NCBI GenBank assembly: GCA_965267475.1
Contig: OZ254079.1
Span: forward strand, 2,542,001 to 2,606,000
From: JBCBKU01 sp965267475
Lineage (GTDB): Bacteria > Pseudomonadota > Alphaproteobacteria > Rhodobacterales > Rhodobacteraceae
Direction: 5' to 3'
DNA length: 64,000 nt
The translations under genes and the position numbers were made by a program. Shown piece by piece: positions 63,188-64,000 of the stretch. Each line of letters opens with the position of its first letter. Position 1 is the first letter of the stretch. Below the pieces are notes generated by a model, which saw only the letters and a list, made by a program, of their open reading frames with translations, made no database searches and was not told where the DNA came from.

Positions 63188-64000
63188 GCGTCCCCGATCA
63201 GGTCCAGCCAGGCGTCTTCGTCGATGGTCTCGATACCAAGATCGGCAGCTTTCTTGGCCTTGGATCCGGCGCCAGGCCCAGCGACGACCAGATCGGTCTT
63301 GGCCGAGACCGAACCCGAAACCTTGGCTCCCAATGCCTCGGCCCGGGCCTTGGCCTCGGCGCGGCTCATCCTTTCCAGCGTACCCGTGAAAACGACGGTC
63401 TTGCCCGCAACGGGGCTGCCCTCGGTGTTTGGACGCTCGGCCGCTTCGATGGTCAGGTGGCCTGCCAACCGGTCGATCGAGGCGCGCTCGGCCTCTTGAT
63501 GGAACGCCGTGACGACCGAGGCCGCCATGACCTGCCCCACGCCGTCGATATTCATCAGATCGTCCCAATCTGGACCTGCGCCGATTTCGGCCCGGGTCAT
63601 GGCGGTTTCAAACGCGTCCCAGGTGCCATAATGGCTGGCAAGAAGATTGCCCGCCGCCTCGCCCACATGGCGGATGCCCAAAGCGAAAATCACGCGGCCA
63701 AGGCCGATGGTCCGCCGCTCTTCAATCGCCGCCATCAGGTTGGACACCGATTTTTCGCCCCAGCCGTCGCGGGTCAGAAGATCGTCCTGATGTCTGTCGG
63801 CCAGGGTAAAGATATCTGCCGGTTCCTTAATCCAGCCGTCGCGATAGAACTGCTCGACCTGCTTTGCGCCAAGACCTTCGATGTCGAATGCGGATCGGCC
63901 GACGAAATGCTTCAGTTTCTCAACCACTTGCGCAGGGCAGATGATGCCGCCGGTGCAGCGCCGGACTGCATCGCCGGGGTCGCGGATCGCCTCGGATTGG
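63184..64000 (-). CDS. ligA: NAD-dependent DNA ligase, C-terminal part
   Basis: The last 272 codons of LigA; the gene continues past the right edge. Visible are the zinc-site end (RRCTGGIICPAQ), the helix-hairpin-helix region (RSAFDIEGLGAKQVEQFYRDG, FALGIRHVGEAAGNLLASHYG) and the C-terminal BRCT domain (GKTVVFTGTLERMSRAEAKA). It seals nicks with NAD during replication and repair. It is co-transcribed with recG downstream. Confidence 0.94.
   Translation of the reverse strand, partial: QSEAIRDPGDAVRRCTGGIICPAQVVEKLKHFVGRSAFDIEGLGAKQVEQFYRDGWIKEPADIFTLADRHQDDLLTRDGWGEKSVSNLMAAIEERRTIGLGRVIFALGIRHVGEAAGNLLASHYGTWDAFETAMTRAEIGAGPDWDDLMNIDGVGQVMAASVVTAFHQEAERASIDRLAGHLTIEAAERPNTEGSPVAGKTVVFTGTLERMSRAEAKARAEALGAKVSGSVSAKTDLVVAGPGAGSKAKKAADLGIETIDEDAWLDLIGDA

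Overview
The window is a GC-rich stretch of chromosome that reads as a marine alphaproteobacterium of the Rhodobacteraceae (Roseobacter group). Supporting signs are an alpha-type SOS box (GAAC-N7-GAAC) before uvrA, CtrA-type TTAACCAT sites, a Usg-family protein, an agl-type alpha-glucoside locus, a CheD-containing chemotaxis cluster without CheZ, two Hint-domain proteins and a lone Flp-type pilin. I see no phage, insertion sequence, integrase, CRISPR array or defence island. Most of the window is core genome.

Layout. (1) 1-2590: 5' end of an alpha-glucoside binding protein (aglE), divergent from a LacI-type regulator and glucokinase, with three AGCGCT-centred operators between them. (2) 2691-9538: chemotaxis genes, namely STAS-cheY-cheA-cheW-cheR-cheY2-hypothetical on + and cheB-cheD convergent on -. 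(3) 9754-13041: two tRNA-Val genes, an H1-tailed HU-like protein, and lon with its terminator and a possible heat-shock promoter. (4) 13157-17877: a glycosidase-like protein with an odd Leu-rich C-terminus, and uvrA with promoter and LexA box. (5) 18088-25320: envelope and secreted proteins, including a von Willebrand A protein with eight tandem 86-residue repeats, and an MFS transporter. (6) 25412-29306: two winged-helix/TPR regulators around a small ORF and a secreted protein, each with a direct-repeat operator at its own start. (7) 29394-36274: lpdA, a VOC protein, a DUF4242-type protein, a LysR regulator, ppiD-trpE and a pilin-like gene. (8) 36558-43337: a possible leader peptide, a hypothetical protein, a LivH/LivM permease pair, a bifunctional penicillin-binding protein, a membrane protein and two Hint proteins. 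(9) 43914-48808: modABC divergent from a cytoplasmic DMSO-reductase-family molybdoenzyme. (10) 48813-56185: tRNA-Leu, a YpfJ-type metallopeptidase, exoD-dsbB, usg, gyrA, a TerC-like protein and a ZntB-like transporter. (11) 56283-64000: a CtrA-box region with a degenerate secreted ORF, trmFO, a methyltransferase, gluQ, hisI, a NifU/IscU-like protein, a 40-residue membrane peptide with its own terminator, recG and the 3' part of ligA.

The most unusual signal is a pair of intergenic elements (29336-29390 and 54383-54436). Each is a double hairpin with an identical first stem, unrelated first loops, an identical TTAC linker and a second stem carrying a compensatory base-pair change. Both lie directly after a + strand gene and between convergent genes. 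Other points worth following are the direct-repeat arrays at the winged-helix regulators, the Hint pair in which one copy lacks the catalytic cysteine, the Leu-rich C-terminus, the CtrA-preceded secreted ORF with an internal TAG, and several short genes. I did not find an unmistakable new multi-gene system.
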